A DNA stretch of 64,000 nt from Liquidambar formosana (lineage: Eukaryota; Streptophyta; Magnoliopsida; Saxifragales; Altingiaceae). This document shows, piece after piece, positions 9,340 through 21,900 of this stretch; positions within the stretch are counted from its first letter, which is position 1; every line of letters starts with the position of its first letter. The stretch covers positions 7,603,991 to 7,667,990 of the forward strand of contig CM077827.1 in NCBI GenBank assembly GCA_039720395.1, written 5' to 3'. The translations under genes were made by a program, and so were the position numbers. The notes beneath the pieces were generated by a model, which saw nothing but the letters and a program-made list of their open reading frames with translations, searched no databases and had not been told where the DNA came from.

Positions 9340-12300
9340 TTATTTTTAATCAAACCTCAGCTTCCTCCTCCCACGAAAATAAGACGCGGTTTTTTTCTCA
9401 CTTTCCTAAACTCACGACCCACTCTCCCTCCCATCTCCCATCTCCCATCTCCCATCTCCCATCTCTTACTTCTCATCTCTCATCTCTCAAACCCTAACCC
9501 TCTACTCAACAAACACACGGTTCACTTCTCTCAAACCCTAACACTCTTCTCAACAATCACATGAACCACAAAGTGGCGATTGCTAAGAGACAACTATATG
9601 AAGCCGTCATACGGCCGACGATGTTCATTGTCGCAATCGGAATAAGGAGAGGATGAAGACAAACCAAGAGATAGAGGCTTATCCATTTGAGACATGATCT
9701 CAAGCTATGTAATTCGTTTTGTAGGTAAGACACGCGTGCATCGAGTGATTTTGGGCAACAGCAACAACTCCTTCAATTTCTTCACCACAGGGCTTCTTCT
9801 TCTCAAGGACAGTGGCACTCGGGGTCAAGAGCAGGGGCTTCTTCCAGGTTAATCTCTCACTTTCGTCTTCTTCTTCTTCATCTTATCATTATCTTCTTCT
9901 TATGCAAATTTGAGTTAGGGTTTCATGGCATCAAAAAATTAGGGTTGTACTCGCTCTCTTCTTCTACTACAAATTTGAGTTAGGGTCAAGCGATCCTAAA
10001 ATGGTGACTACATTTTTTTTTTTTTTTTTGGTGATTTCTTTTTTAATCTGTTATGATTTTCATTCTTTAATGTAGAAGTAAATATGTTTTCATTACATAT
10101 ATAGTCAGATTTATATTTGAAACTTTATGGGCATTGATTTTGATCATTTGAATGTATTGAATGTATAAGGGTGGAAAGATGGAGTAAAGGTAAGAGTCAT
10201 AACAAGTGTTTAATAAAACCCATAAGCGAAAAACCATATTATATCAGTAATTAGAAGCATTTCTAGAAATACCCGGCTGTTTATTTGGTTCATTCTTGCC
10301 TTTTCCTTTGTATTTGCCTTGAATTCCTTATCAGTAATTAGAAGCATTTCTAGAACTACGCAACATGGCTTGCTATATTCCGAATCTGCCAAACACATCT
10401 CACCTACTGTAATAATCTTGAGCTTCTATTTATATCTGTGGGTGTGAAACTGAGACATAGATATCGACGTCTCAGTGGGAGAGAGGGAGAGAAATGTCTA
10501 CAGAACTGTCTTAGCTTCTGGACAAATTACAGAGACCCACTTGGCTTAGCTTCTTTCATGCCGAAGACATTAGTACCCAATTGGTTCACAAATTGTAAAT
10601 TTTATTTCAATGTAAGAGAATGGGGAGATTGAATGAGAATATGCTAGAGCAAAAGTGGCAGAATGACAAATCTTATTAGTTTTAATGAATATTTGTGAGT
10701 CAAAAGAAAGATATACTAGGTACATAGATTTTTCATCGCTTATAATTGACAGTGAATCACTTGATGGAAGAAGGATTGGAATCTTAAATTTAGACCTTGC
10801 ATCTACTTAGTTGGGAATTTGGGATGTTATAAATTAGGCACAGATGATGCAAGCTAGGTATGATCATAAGTGAGTGTTTTAGACCAAAAGTAGGATGAAA
10901 TGTGGGTTTTAATGATGAGAACTGCTCAGACAGTAGTGATTCATTTTAAAGTGTATCTAAGATTTGTAATGATAAATTATTTATTCATTGTTCTTATTAT
11001 TTTGTAATGGATAGTACAAAGATGCAGAATAGAATATGCTGTGACTAGTTTTGTACATGTCTTGATTAGAAAATGGAGTTAGGTGGGAAGATTGCTATTG
11101 CAATTTGAGTTGTGAATTGAGTTCTGTTAGGATTTGATATGTTTTGGGATTAGTAGTTATTTGTGAATAGAATTTTTGTTTTGCAAATTTAATAAACTGT
11201 TTGGTGATATACAGTGGGATAAGGTTGATTTTACTTGTATTAAGTATTGGGATTCCATTGTTTTTTATTTTTATTTTTTTGGATAAGGTATTGGGATTCC
11301 ATTGTATGAAATATTGGTAAGTGCTTTATTAGTTGATTGATGTTGCCAAATAGTTTGGTGGTGGATCACATTATTGCATTTGGGATTTTATCAGAAGGGT
11401 ACAAAGTGATGTGAGAAATTGTCAACGGGGTGAACAAAATCTCAAAGTGAAAGTAAATTATGAAAAAGAGAGTAGGCTGGTCTTGCTGTGGTATATCAGG
11501 AGCCTAGGTTCCTTTTATTTTTGTAGGACTGTGGCATCTCTGGTTGCAGCAACTTCATAGGATACTTCATGTTCTAGGAATTACGATATTGTGTAAAAAA
11601 TATAAGTTCATAGGTGTAGTTGAAGGTGAAAGTGTGAAACAGATTATGACTAATGTGTCAAACATGTATCTGGGAGAATGGTTGCATGTTCAAAATAGAA
11701 TCTGATCTGTGTACAGCACAGAAAGAGAAGTAGGCACTTCTGTAGTTGCTAAGTTTGTCAGCTTAGTACTATCTCCTCCATCTGATAGGATATCCTACTG
11801 GTAATAATATTATGACAAGATGATTCGGAGCTTCTAGAATTAAGATGTAAAACTCTTGTTACCACTTTTAACAAAATCAAATTTTTACTTAAAGATGATA
11901 GATATATAGTCTTTCAGCTTAAATGAAACTTCAAAGGTTTAACGTGAAAATGAGCTGCCTGAATAAATTGTTGTATCTATTGACTGTGGCAGTGGAATTG
12001 TTCTGTTTTATTACGTGACATTATGTTCTGGTGCCAATAGCTTTTATATTTTCATTTCAAACAACAGATTTTGGAGTTAGAACGTGTTTTAAGGAGAGTG
12101 GACAGTCTTTTACTAGTTTTGAGGGTGTTTTAAGGAGAAATTTACAGGTCTTTTAGATGTGTGGTGTGTCACCCAAGAACGGTTCAAAACCCTATTTGAA
12201 TTGATATTCCAATTTAAAGATTTTTTTATTTTTTTCCCAAGCAATAAACTTGCTCATGTTAAATAGATCATCTGGTGAACTCTATCAAGCATGGACTATA

Positions 12301-13780
12301 TCTCTAGGCACATCTCACTTGTGCTTCATGCGGAGTAAAGATATTTTAGTTTGTTCCAAATCCTTAGCTGTTTTGGTTTGAACTTTGAGAACACTCAAAT
12401 TATCTGAACTTTATAAGTTCAATTTTTGTGCACTGTTTTAGTTTTCAACATATGTTGTGTTGGAAAAAAATGAAAATCTATTAAATTTTGAAGTCAAATC
12501 CTGCAAGGTTAGAACATTTATTTTAAAATTTTTGTCCCTCTTTCCGGGGAAAAAAAATTCATTTGCTTTTTTAATTAGTGGTGGAAGTCAAATGTACAAA
12601 ACCTTGTGCTCACAAAGCTTTTTGATACTCCTTTTTTTTATAAAAAAATTAAAAAAAATTATGTTATAGTTCATTCTATGCATAGGATGTAAGTATGAAT
12701 ATAGGCATTTTATGTGCATAAAATTGGAGGAGCCGTTAGTGGTCGTTAAAAATTTTAAAATGGTTGTCTAGTGCCCCCATCTTTGGGACACTTAAATTGT
12801 TTTTACACCTTTTGGGGGATAACATGTGAATTAATACTGAAGATCTCTCCATGTAATTAGCTTGGTCATGCTTGCTTCTTGGTCTTCCCTGGCCCTCTAT
12901 TCTAAAATTGTTGGTCTGGTGCTTTAAAGCTCCAAAGGGAAAGGGAGAATGCCAGTACAGAAAGAAGGTAAGAGAGGAAGAGGGAGAAGAACATTTCTAG
13001 TTGTGGATATTGATTACCTTAGACACTACCCTAGTAAAAAAAAGGAAAAAAAAAAAAAAAGAAGAGAGGCTAGCTAACAAAGTTTTGGCAATACCATTCT
13101 CCGTTCTTACTTCAATCAATTGTTTGTTTATGAGGTTCAATGCATAACTTTATCTTTTCTATTCTCTTTTTAACTAGTATCTCCACAGAGTAGGTAAAAT
13201 TTTAGTGGAAGTAAAAAATCATGGTGTCTACTTAATGATTTTTTTCTTTTTATTTATCTTGTCTAAATCAATGTTAGTAGTACAAGGTGCCAAAGTTTTT
13301 TCCTAAATCATGGCTACCAATAATTTTTGAATTTTTATTTTTTTATGTTTTTCATTATAGGTAACTGATTTTGTTCATTTTTGTAGGTGACATCCTCATG
13401 GTTCGTGATGGATGCATGAATCGCACTTTTGAAGTTCAATGGGGCAACTTTTTGAGTTGGAACTAGAATATGATTAATTGTATAAAATTGTAACAGAATG
13501 CTAATTGATTATATTTTGAATGTCAAATTTTTATTGATTAGAATTTGAATTAATATCATTTATAGCACTTCGACTTGAAATTGTTTGTTTTTTCGTTCTT
13601 AATTTTGTTCTTGCTTTTCTCTTTTCCATTTTGATTTACAATGTTTGAAATGTGCTTGAATAATGAATTCAATAATTATAATGTGATTGTAAGAATAGCA
13701 AAAAGTTTCCCGCCCACCAATAGCAACATAGGTTCTCAAATGAAAATTTATTTATTTTTTTAAAAAATAAAAGAGAATAG
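9340..13780 (+). other. gene-like cargo of the CACTA element, no intact coding frame
   Basis: The left part (9360-9850) looks like a gene 5' end: CT-rich leader with repeated AAACCCTAACNCT, then a GC-richer segment with CGGCCGACGATG. It is followed by a long AT-rich stretch (9860-13380) resembling introns. Near 13385 a GTAG-preceded segment contains ATGGTTCGTGATGG and ends in a stop. I could not assemble an open frame longer than about 70 codons or name a protein. It may be a captured host-gene fragment or a decayed transposase gene. Confidence 0.35.
9429..9465. repeat. 7-bp tandem repeat (CCCATCT)n
   Basis: About five units lie in a CT-rich stretch that resembles the 5' leader of a plant gene. 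Confidence 0.85.
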
Positions 13781-13784
13781 ATCA

Positions 13785-14035
13785 CAGTTTTTCACTGTGA
13801 TTTTTTCTAAGAAAAGATCACATTTTCTTGCAAAAAAACGTGATCAAAATTGTGGAAAAGATCACACTTTTGTAAAAAACTGTGATCTTTAGATCAAAAA
13901 GATCACGGTTGAAAACTGTGATCAAATGTTGGTATTTTAGATCACACCTTAATAGATCACGGTTTTTTCTTTAATAGATCACGGTTAAAAACTGTGATAA
14001 AAAATAATAGATCACAGTTTTTCCTTGTGACCTAT
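13785..14035. repeat. right subterminal repeat block of the CACTA element
   Basis: At least ten GATCACAG/CTGTGATC half-sites in alternating orientation, for example GATCACAGTTTTTCACTGTG near 13790 and GATCACGGTTGAAAACTGTG near 13903. It mirrors the left block. Confidence 0.75.
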
Positions 14036-14057
14036 TTGGATTATTGTAGTAGTGTTG

Positions 14058-16587
14058 GTTATAACATTCCTCTATTTGGTTATAACATTCCTCTTAACTA
14101 AAATAGTTATTCATAATGGAATGACATGATAGCTATCATTTCATTTACATCTGGCAAGTAAATTTAGACATTTTAGCATTCTCTCAACAAAAGTATTATC
14201 ATTTATAATTTTTAAAATTTTATGTTCATAGCTAATTTATTCTTCTAGTTTAGCCCCCCAAAATGAAGATCCCTAGTTTTGTCCCTCCCTCCTTCTCTAC
14301 AAGCATCACTTTTCTTCCAAACCAGAACTTGCCACATGTTGTTTGAAGAGTGGACCTGCACTGTTCACTTGGTTCGCCAGCCACTGGATATAGAGAGCGT
14401 TGTTTGTCCTTTGAAGATCTTTGGTTTCTAGCCATGTGTCAAATGGCTTAAATAAAATATAAATTATATAAAATCAAGCCAATTAGAACTTGCCACATGT
14501 AAAGATAGCCAATAGGACATAGCCATGTATCCAAATTCATTCAAATAAGTTTAAATAATAAAATGGACCAATAAAACAGAGACAAGTATCCCATTTCAGC
14601 ATTTAGAATGAGGGAAAACAAATTAATCCCTTTAACAATTCCTTCCTGCACATATTTCTCCAGGAGAGTTTGAATTGATTTAAATTCACACTCTTTCCAA
14701 GGATTCTAAAGCAAGCACAGAACATGGAGAAAAATATGGGTGGTTTCCTAGTTTGACAGTTATTCATCCCTAGAATAACTCCTAAAATTCGGTTTATAGG
14801 AAGAAACCAGTAAAACTCAAACTTATAATTGGTTACAGAACCAATTGGAGTTAAACACTTGTCACCATGATAAGATTTTAAAGGGGGAAGTTTGTTTTTC
14901 TATATGACAATTATTTCTCTTTACAAAGCTTTAAAATAACTCGGAGCAAGAGTTTGGAGTTTCCTCAGAGATCAAGAAGTAAACATACGTGAAGAAAAGA
15001 AGAAAGCACAGCCAAAAGTAACTCCTATCAGTTTCCTTCAAAGCAGTTACTTGGCCTCCAAAATGCCAAGAGAAGATCACCACTTAGCAAGCAATGATTG
15101 GGAAACACAAAATACAGCAGTTATCTGCAGAAAAGTTCTATAAATACAAGACCAAAGACCAAAGGCAATCAGAAGTCTCCTCCTCAAACATCAAACAAAT
15201 CTGCTCTTGCAGCAATTGTCTTTCAATTTATTCTTTAACTTTCCAATAGAAATTGTACCTTTAAATTTCCAATTTTTCTCGTGGAAGTATCCTTTAGATT
15301 TCTTGTATATAGAATTATCCTAGAGTCATTTATACTCTTTCCTTTTCCTTGTTCGAAGCAAACTTTAACAGTGTATATCGATTATTGTACCAATGATGGA
15401 GGTAATAGATATGTGCTGCATGTGGTCTATTCGAATCATTTTAGACACTTTAAAGCATGCGTTGTTGTTTCTTAGACACTTTATATTGACAAATTTGTAA
15501 TGAACAACATGATGTACATTAGCTAGTAAGGGGCTGAGGAAGGATTAGCCTACCATTTGTTTGGTATCTCTTCGATATCTCTTCCAAATGAAAATTTCTA
15601 AGGCATATAGACTGTATTCTCTCCTCTTAAATAGTTATTTAAAGATAAGATGATAGGTTAGTAGGGTTCGTAGTGACTTTAATTACGTACATATATCTCT
15701 GTAAGTAACCAATATTTGGGAAGCTCAAAAGCCCTCTCATAATATTTAAATGGGAGCCATGACTGCATTCTTTTTATTAGCAATGATGCAAACGTACGAC
15801 ACTAATAGGAAGATAGAAAGGGTCAAAGCTAGTGGATGAGGCAATGAGTAGCCGAATATGCATGCAGCTATGCAATGCATAAAATCTGGAATTGGCTTTT
15901 CAATTTTTTTTTTGAATTTTGAATTTTGAATTTTTCTCCATGTGATCTGAACTAATCTTTGAATAAAAGAAGAAAATGGAAATACAGGATAGATAAAACA
16001 TCAGGATTAGGAAGAAGTCTTTCAAACTTTCAGTTTGAATTTTGGCAAAACAATCATAACTAATACTACAAAAAAACATAATCCTTTAAATTTAATTTCA
16101 GTTCCAATCTTAATTGCTTCCCTACCTTGGGAACAACACAACCCCTAATTGCACAGTAGTTCGTGAGAATATAAAAGAACGATATTTCCCTTCACACCAT
16201 TGTGAAGAAGGTCCTCTTCACCTCCATATTTTTTATCATATCTCATAATAATAATAAATTTATAAAATTTATAAAATAAATAAATAAACATTATACAGTG
16301 GCTTGTTGAACGGTCATGGTGGGGTTCCAAGGCATAATAATTTACTTTGTATAGTAACTTAATTGGGTCGTAAAAAGTCTCTATAGCTAGCATCCATTAT
16401 TACGTAGTACTCATGATCCTAAAAGTATTGAAAATGAAAGACGACCAACACCTTGACCTAAACAATGGCGGTCCTGGCCGGTCTCTGTGGCATGCAGTCG
16501 AACCAGGCCATGTGGCCAAGAAAATCAAACCGCTAGCCCAATTAAACCTAAACCCAAACCCAAACCCGAACCCTACCAAAAAGGCAA
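14058..16587. other. intergenic, no gene seen; TATA-bearing LTR-like stretch
   Basis: No coding frame is supported. A TATA box (TCTATAAATACAAG near 15137), followed by a CA-rich segment and an AAATTGTACCTTT stretch at 15180-15280, looks like a transcription start inside a decayed solo LTR. I could not find matching ends or a target duplication. A 14-bp AACTTGCCACATGT occurs twice (14327, 14487). Confidence 0.3.
16541..16577. repeat. (AACCCA)n-like short repeat
   Basis: Tandem AAACCC/AACCCG units in a CA-rich stretch. It is too short and imperfect to be telomeric array sequence. Confidence 0.6.
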
Positions 16588-16596
16588 AAGATGAAA

Positions 16597-16990
16597 GGGA
16601 ACGGCTATTGCAAACCCATTCTTATCACCCCACCCCTTATCTTTAAGGTTTTTAGGTTTTATGCAAAATATAAAAGGTTTTTATGAAAACCGGCCATGAC
16701 GTTTACTAGAAAACATCATTTTGAACAACTTTGTAAAAGAAAGTTTTTCCTAAATCTGTCGTTTAAATATACTTTTTAGTCATTTATAGCTTTTATTTCA
16801 TTTTTTGGCAAAAAATCTACCTAAACGATACATTTTGGAAAAACTTTCTTCTGCAAAATTGTTCAAAATGATGTTTTCTAGTGGATAAAGCGACCGGTTT
16901 TTGCAAAAACTTTTTATATTTTTCATAAAATCTTAAAAACTAAAAAGAAAGGGTTAGGTTATAAGAATAGGGGGTTGCAATAGCGTTCCC
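16597..16990. mobile_element. Mutator-type foldback MITE, 394 bp, copy 1
   Basis: The ends are GGGAACGGCTATTGCAA and its inverted counterpart TTGCAATAGCGTTCCC. The flanks carry a perfect 9-bp target duplication AAGATGAAA (16588-16596 and 16991-16999), diagnostic for Mutator-like elements. The two halves are near-complete inverted repeats, so it can fold into a long hairpin. The same family occurs at 18410-18837. Confidence 0.9.
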
Positions 16991-17073
16991 AAGATGAAAA
17001 GCTAGACAATTGAAAATTCTCATCAGCTGGCACATGCCGTCTTCCTAGAAAAAGTAATGGGGTCAAAGAAACC

Positions 17074-17173
17074 NNNNNNNNNNNNNNNNNNNNNNNNNNN
17101 NNNNNNNNNNNNNNNNNNNNNNNNNNNNNNNNNNNNNNNNNNNNNNNNNNNNNNNNNNNNNNNNNNNNNNNNN
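17074..17173. other. assembly gap of 100 N
   Basis: Exactly 100 unknown bases, the usual placeholder for a gap of unknown size. Any frame that crosses it is meaningless. Confidence 0.98.
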
Positions 17174-17609
17174 GTTCGAGGCTTCTTTTGTGAGTTTGTG
17201 AATGTATATGTAAGTTTATTCTTGCATCATAATTGGTTTTATGAATACTTTAAACATTTTAATTTTAAACCAAAAAATCAATAAATTTTTTTATTTATTT
17301 CTAATTCCCGTATCCGACTATCCGTATCCATGTTTCATAAGCTACATAGATATGGAAGAAGTAGCTAGTATTTGTTTGCTAAACTGACATATATACTTTA
17401 ATGTAGTATGTATCTAACATTTAGATTTATCGTTGTCGTTTATTTATATTGCAAGAGCGACCACCCCTTAAGTGCTTGAATCATGCACTTAAGGTTTCTA
17501 ACCAGGAGTGGTGGTCATCACGGCAACACAATACTATGTTTAGATCTATGATTGACGATTGTCAAAATTAGTGCACTACTTGTACTGGTTTACTTTCAAG
17601 ATTACTGTG
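17174..17609. other. intergenic, no gene seen
   Basis: AT-rich sequence. A short inverted repeat, CTTAAGTGC/GCACTTAAG, lies at 17467-17494. No coding frame is supported. Confidence 0.5.
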
Positions 17610-18236
17610 ACATATTTTCTCAAGAGAGATGTCAGCCAGAGACAAAGACATTCCATCTACCATTTGGTGAGATGACTATCACATTGGACATTGCCACCAC
17701 GATACTAAGGATTTCAGTCATAGGAAGATAGATGTCAATGTGGTAGGCTAACAGATCAGCAGGCTCAGTCCCTACTTGTTACTACATTGGGAGTGCCTTC
17801 TGATGAGGCACATCACAAGTTCAGGTTAGTGCGGGGATTTTCTAGTGTATCTAATGCTGGTTGTGATCACTCCATACAGTGGTTACAGAGAGATTATCTG
17901 TCATATTTGTTATATTTTTAGGCTGCACAATCTTTAGTGATACATGTGCGACAAAGGTATCAGTTGTGTACTTCTATCTACTTCGAGACTTGCGTGCCAT
18001 AGATTCATATGCTTCGGGTGTTGCTGCCTTAGCGTTTCTACATCAGCAGTTAGGATTTTCGACCAGGTCTGAGGTCAGACAAATTGCGGGATATATGACT
18101 CTACTGGAGGCTTGGGTTTATGATCATTTTCAATCTATTAATCCTCACCCCAAATTATTGTATATGGAGGACCAGTCACATGTGTATCGTTGGAGCCCTA
18201 GCAAAGAATTCGGCCACTCAATGTCCCACTTACAAG
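17610..18236 (+). pseudogene. plant mobile domain (PMD, 'aminotransferase-like') protein fragment
   Basis: The segment near 17640-17720 encodes a TFHLPFGEMTITLD-type motif, the signature start of the plant mobile domain (PF10536), found in MAIL1/MAIN proteins and in transposon-borne relatives. A second stretch at 17879-18236 encodes a GCTIFSD region, then a SYASGVAALAFLHQQLGF stretch and QIAGYMTLLEAWVYDHF, which are also typical of this domain. Stops and at least one frameshift near 17915-17925 separate the parts, and the copy ends where a hAT-like repeat begins at 18237. The family is implicated in silencing and meristem maintenance, but this copy cannot be functional. Confidence 0.75.
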
Positions 18237-18409
18237 CAATGACTTAAATATCAATATCCATAGATAAATTGAGGGTATAAAAAAAATAGATATATCAACG
18301 ATAACAAAAATGTTGATATCAATTTAGAGATATGACAGATATTATTATTTAAATATGGAAATTTTTAATGAAGCATTAGAAAACAATGAATTAAAATCTA
18401 ATAAACAAT

Positions 18410-18837
18410 GAGCTAGGCTATTGCCACCACATAAAGTACTCTAAGCCCCCCACTAAGTTTACACTTTTTAAGATTTTATGAAAAATAAAAAGGTTTCTAT
18501 GAAACTAGTTGCGTAGTCCCCATAATTCCGAACAATTTTGTAGAAGAAAGTTTTTTCCCGAATCTGTTGTTTAAGTGGATTTTTTGGCTATTTTTAATAG
18601 AATACTTTGTAAAGTGAAAAAGAGATTGTAAATGGCCAAAAATTCCACTTAAATGACAGATTTTGGAAAAAAATTCTTCTAAAAAGTTGTTCAGAATGAT
18701 GTTTTTTAGTGGACTATGCGAATAATTTTCGTAGAAAACTTTCATATTTTTCATAAAACCTTAAACAAGTAAATTAAGTTGGGGGGGGGGGGGGGGGGGG
18801 GCTTAGAGTACTCTATGTGGTGGCAATAGCCCCCCTC
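18410..18837. mobile_element. Mutator-type foldback MITE, 428 bp, copy 2
   Basis: The same family as 16597-16990: the terminal repeats share GGCTATTGC, and interior stretches such as GTTCAGAATGATGTTTT match. The flanking 9-mers are ATAAACAAT (18401-18409) and ATGAACAGT (18838-18846), matching at seven of nine bases. The right arm contains a run of 21 G (18781-18801), whereas the left arm has only six C. Confidence 0.8.
18781..18801. repeat. poly-G tract, 21 G
   Basis: An uninterrupted G run inside the right arm of the MITE. The length is likely to be variable or a sequencing artefact. Confidence 0.85.
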
Positions 18838-18989
18838 ATGAACAGTTTAGAATCAAAATATTACAAATGTGTAAGACAAATATATTTTTTTTTGATAAAG
18901 GTAAAAGCATGTTGTATTAATATAAAGAAAGGCAATTGCCATGTATACAAGGAGTATACCAAAAGGAAAAAGAAAGAAAAAACCTAAAG

Positions 18990-21900
18990 AAACAAGCTGT
19001 CCAAAAATCATCAAGAGGTGATAGGCGAAAAAAGAGGCCAGGATCTCCCCACTCAAACAAGAACTCAAAATACAAAATCTCATCTTTTCAATGCCCCATG
19101 CCTCCCCCTCAAATGTTCTCCTATTTCTTCTCTCCAAATAACCCAAAGAGTAGCATGAGGCACCATCTTCCAAATAGCCAAGGCTTCCTTATTATTGCTT
19201 CTACACCACCAAGAACCAACCATTTCTAGCACTGACCTGGGCATCACCCATTGGATTCCAAAAGCCTTAAAGGACGTAATCCACATTTTCTTAGCAATTT
19301 CACAATGTAGAAACAAGTGGTCAACAGACTCAATGTTGTGTTTGCACATGACACATCTGTTAGGAAGTTGAATAACTTGCTTTTGAAGATTATCAATAGT
19401 CAAGCATCTATTCCAGCACGCAATCCACACAAAAAAAGAGATTTTAGAAGGGGTCTTCGGAATCCACACTCTACTAGAAGGGAATTATCTTCTCTCCCCG
19501 CAGGTCAAAGAAGTAAAAAACGAACCCACAGAAAATCTGCCATTCGCCCTCCTTCTCCAAACAATCTTATCCTCCTCATTTCTGTGAATTTCAATAGAAT
19601 AGATATTTTCAAAAAATCGTATGACATCTTCAAGTTCCCAATCGTGAAAGTCTCCACCAAACACAACATCCCAATTTACCACATTTTCATTCCAACTAAC
19701 CAAATCTCCCACCCAAGCTTCTCTATTACCAGCAAGGCAGCAACACCAAACAGATTAGGGAATTCCTCCCTCAAAGATATATTTCCACACCATAAATCAC
19801 TCCAAAATCTTACTGTATTCCCATGACCTATAATAAAGCCTATCTCCTTTTTAAAAGACTCCAAGCCAGTCATGATAGATTTCCAAACACCTTTGCCATG
19901 CATGCTTCTCACATATCTCAGCCACCAATCACCTTCCTCACATCCATATTTCCACTCCACAACTCTCCTCCACAAAGCTTCCTTTTTTGAGGCGAATCCC
20001 CAAAGCCATTTCCCAATAAGTGCCTTATTGAACTCCCTAAGAGGCCTGAAACCCACACCACCCACTTGCTTTGGAGAACAGATGGTCTCCCACTTAACCA
20101 AATACATTCTGTTCCTCCCCCAAACCTGTCCACAAGAAGTCCCTCTGAAGTTTCTCCAATCTCTTTGCCACTGATGCTGGAATATGGAAAAGAGACATAT
20201 AATAAGTCGGAAGACTAGAGAGGGTACTCTTAATCAAAGTCATTCTTTCTCCCTTGGACAAATACCCCATTTTCCAACTACTCAATCTTTTTTCAAACCT
20301 CTCCACCACGGGATCCCAACTTCTCTTACTATTATACTTAGCCTCCAGTGGCAATCCCAAATAAGAAGTGGGAAGATTCCCTACTTTATAGCCCAAATTC
20401 TCTGCAAAGATAGCAATATCAATACCTTCCCCGACTGCATACATCTCACTTTTTCCCAAATTAATTCTTAGCCCAGATACCGCTTGAAAGCATAACAAAA
20501 CAACCCTCAAATATCTCAACTGTCTGTTGCTGGCATTGCAGAAAATGATAGAATCATCAGCATATAGAAGGTGAGATATGCATCCCCTATTCAGTCCTCC
20601 CCTGTCAAACCCAAAGCCCTCAATCACGTTTGCCTCGGTCGCTTTTTGCATCAACCTACTAAAAGCCTCCATCACAATAATAAAGAGAAAAGGGGATAGA
20701 GGGTCATCTTGACGTAGACTTCTAGCGCTACCAAAAAAACCATATGCCTTCCCATTAACCAAGATCGAAAACAAAGCTGTTGAAATGCATCTCTCAATCC
20801 AACCCCTCTAGCGAATCCCAAAACCCATCCGGTGAAGCATATAGTTTAAAAATTCCCAATTAACATGATCATACGCCTTTTCCATGTCCAGGTTTGCACA
20901 CTAAACGGGGAAGATTCGAACAATCATGAGTGTCAATGCATTCATTGGCTATCAAAGCAGCATCAAGGATCTGCCTACCTCCAACAAAAGCATTTTGACT
21001 ATGAGAAATCACCTTGTCCACCACTTTCTTAAATCTATCTGCTAACACTTTCGCAACAATTTTGTAAACACTGCTAATGAGACTAATAGGGCGATAATCC
21101 TTGACATCAAACGCATCATTCTTCTTTGGAATTAATGTGATAAAAGTTGTATTCAGGCTTCTTTCAAACCTTCCCCTTTCATAAAATTCTAGCAGCATAC
21201 TCATCAGATCCTTTTTGATGACTCTCCAACATTTTTTATAGAACGCCATAGTCATCCCATCCAGACCAGCGCCTTATCTCCATTGAAGCTATTAACCACA
21301 ATCAAAACTTCATCCTCCTCCCATGGCCTCTCTAACCAAGTTGCATCTGCCTCATTAATAGTATCAAAAGCAACCCCATCCAATTTAGGACGATAAATCT
21401 CTTCCTCACTAAATAAATTCTGATAAAACTCTACCACCAAGGAAGCTATGTCCTCCTCCTTGTCCACAACCGTATCCCCCGATTTAATTTTGCCAATATA
21501 ATTTCAACGTCTATGGGCGTTCGCCATCTTGTGAAAAAACCTTGTATTTTTATCCCCGTCCTTTAGCCATAGCTCCTTAAATTTTTGTCTCCAGCTTATT
21601 TCCTCTAATTTAGCTGCTTTGGCGAACTCCAATCTAGCTTCTGCCCTCCTATATCTATCATCAATCAAGAGCTCCTCAATTTCTTCCTTGCCATCAAACA
21701 GTTTGATCTCTTCCAACTGCTTTTTCTTTATCACTTCAACCCTCCCAAACTCTTCCCTATTCCAACATTTCAAATTATCTTTCAAGGCTTTCAACTTTCT
21801 GGCAAAAATAAAGCTAGGAGACCCGTTGAAACTATAAGAATTCCACCAGCCCTCAACCATCTCAACAAAGCCTTCAGCATGAAGCCACATGTTCTCAAAG

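Larger units (their letters stand above)
9119..14054. mobile_element. non-autonomous CACTA element, 4936 bp
   Basis: Both ends carry the perfect 15-bp terminal inverted repeat CACTACTACAATAAT, and the element is flanked by a perfect 3-bp target duplication, TTG (9116-9118 and 14055-14057). The CACTA start and 3-bp duplication are diagnostic for the CACTA (CMC/EnSpm) superfamily. Both subterminal regions are packed with inverted copies of GATCACAGTTTTT-like motifs, the usual transposase-binding layout. No transposase ORF is present, so it would have to be mobilised by a relative. The middle looks like spliced-gene sequence rather than transposon. Confidence 0.9.

Noticed and set aside
14250..14435. 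61-codon minus-strand frame as a small gene
   Set aside because: No homology recognised, no promoter context; it lies in repeat-like intergenic sequence.
16541..16577. AACCC repeats as interstitial telomere
   Set aside because: The units are AAACCC/AACCCG without the plant telomere unit TTTAGGG in a regular run.
17057..17284. Frame running through the N gap
   Set aside because: Unknown bases cannot be translated, and both flanks are non-coding in appearance.
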